The notes beneath the pieces are model-generated. The model had not been told where the DNA came from. It saw only the letters and a list, made by a program, of their open reading frames with translations, and ran no database searches. DNA of 64,000 nt, from the NCBI GenBank assembly GCA_964019155.1, contig OZ025239.1, forward strand, positions 82,975,916-83,039,915, read 5' to 3'. Numbering within the stretch: the first letter of the stretch is position 1; every line of letters begins with the position of its first letter. The stretch comes from Osedax fenrisi (lineage: Eukaryota; Annelida; Polychaeta; Sabellida; Siboglinidae). Positions 23,049-64,000 of the stretch are shown in pieces. Position numbers and translations under genes: made by a program.

Positions 23049-23337
23049 TAGCTGTACGTACATAGTGGTTTGTTACGTTGTCAGTACTATAGTACCTATA
23101 GGTACTATTCATATTTAATATAAGGTGTACAATCTCCACACGTTTTAATCAATGTTCCCAAACACGTTTTTAATATTAATAGTTTTATTTAGTGGCAAAA
23201 ATTGTTACGAATTAGAAATTTGTTTGGAAACATAATACATTTGTTTCATTTACGAGAGAAACTATTATCCGAAAAATATATCACTAACGCATGAAATATA
23301 ATAATAATATAACGTTTGCTACCCGCAGCCAACAGAG

Positions 23338-63389
<40,052 letters not shown>

Positions 63390-63597
63390 GTTAGTCTTCA
63401 CCTGGTTGGGGTTGGGGGTTGGATACCTACCTATCTGCCCCACCCTACCTATCTGCTTCACCCTACCTATCTCCCCCACCATAACTATCTGCTCCACCCT
63501 ACATATCTACCCCACCCTCTCTTTCTATCACTCCTTCTATATCCATATATCTCTATATATATATATTTCTCTCTATCTCTAAATATATAAATATAAC

Positions 63598-63880
63598 TGC
63601 CTGTGTGGCTCAGTGTCTAAGGTGTCAGACACACAAGCAGTAGTACACAGGTTCGAGCCTCATCCGGACCATTAATTAATTTTATAAAATGGGTCTTAAA
63701 ATATTATTTAGAAGTGATCTTATATAATTGTGTATAAATAAATGATCGGCTCTCGTTAAAACCATGGATGCCTTAACATGAGAGCGGCTTCGAAGGGACA
63801 TTAGAGCCATATATGGTTATAAGTGAAAACTTCATCTAAGTTCCTGGATGGGATGAAAGGACTCCACCAAATAAAAATAA
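63598..63880 (+). mobile_element. Full-length tRNA-derived SINE
   Basis: A-box TGGCTCAGTGTCTAAGG and B-box GGTTCGAGCC lie with tRNA-like spacing (about 63606 and 63650). The body shares ATGATCGGCTCTCGTTAA, GGATGCCTTAACATGAGAGC and GCCATATATGGTTATA with 45945-46206. The tail is AAATAAAAATAACA followed by (AT)n. The cloverleaf is not intact, so it is not a tRNA gene. Confidence 0.85.
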
Positions 63881-64000
63881 CAATATATATATATATATAT
63901 CTCTTTATATCTCTCTCTATCTATCTCTCTCTCTATCTATCTCTCAATATATCCTTTATATCTCCTTATCTCTTCATAACCCTCTCCTCTCTCTCTATAT
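63881..64000 (+). repeat. (AT)n / (CT)n-rich microsatellite
   Basis: A mixed TATATA and CTCTCTATCT run goes to the window end. Confidence 0.9.

Noticed and set aside
63598..63670. tRNA gene
   Set aside because: A- and B-boxes are present, but the stems do not pair properly and a shared SINE body and tail follow.

Overview
This is a eukaryotic, almost certainly invertebrate-animal, genomic window. It is strongly AT-rich, has introns from under 100 bp to several kb, and carries animal-type transposons (hAT, Ty3/gypsy, R2-like and CR1/RTE-like non-LTR elements, tRNA-derived SINEs) and many micro- and minisatellites. There is no bacterial gene organisation. No species can be named from the sequence alone.

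Left part (1-23.3 kb): no recognisable intact host gene, only layered mobile elements. A candidate 9.2-kb inverted-repeat element (about 446-9660) encloses a Ty3/gypsy LTR retrotransposon (2389-7542; 202-bp LTRs, 5-bp target duplication ATAGC). The internal gag-to-RT segment of that retrotransposon is inverted and bounded by two inverted copies of the primer-binding site. It also encloses a 135-bp satellite, an RTE-like tail and one exon-like block. A PHD-finger-like reading frame at 9665-9762 is split by a hAT element (9763-11587), which itself contains a truncated R2-like non-LTR element. Further right come degenerate satellites, several palindromic MITEs, a second hAT with a BED-finger transposase remnant (18603-19685) and a LINE reverse-transcriptase remnant (minus strand, about 22.1-22.9 kb).

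Right part (23.3 kb to beyond 63.4 kb): one large plus-strand gene. I assembled it as 24 coding exons whose intron phases all agree. The product (about 1,288 residues so far, C-terminus outside the window) follows the architecture of IBtk, an ankyrin, RCC1 and double-BTB protein known as a CUL3 ubiquitin-ligase adaptor. Its introns hold four more hAT elements with 8-bp target duplications, a possible piggyBac-like element, SINEs, a roughly 3-kb foldback structure, and large tandem arrays: (TAC)n, a 25-bp CTAG-rich minisatellite of more than 2 kb, a 14-bp GTGTACAATATAC array, and others.

The most unusual signal is in splicing. In 21 of the 24 modelled exons the 5' splice site has T at intron position +3 (mostly GTTAGT, with GTTAGC, GTTAGA, GTTTGT and similar) instead of the usual GTRAGT. 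This points to a lineage-specific donor consensus and possibly a compensating U1 snRNA. Several tandem arrays start within a few tens of bases of these donors, and one exon's acceptor region is tandemly triplicated.
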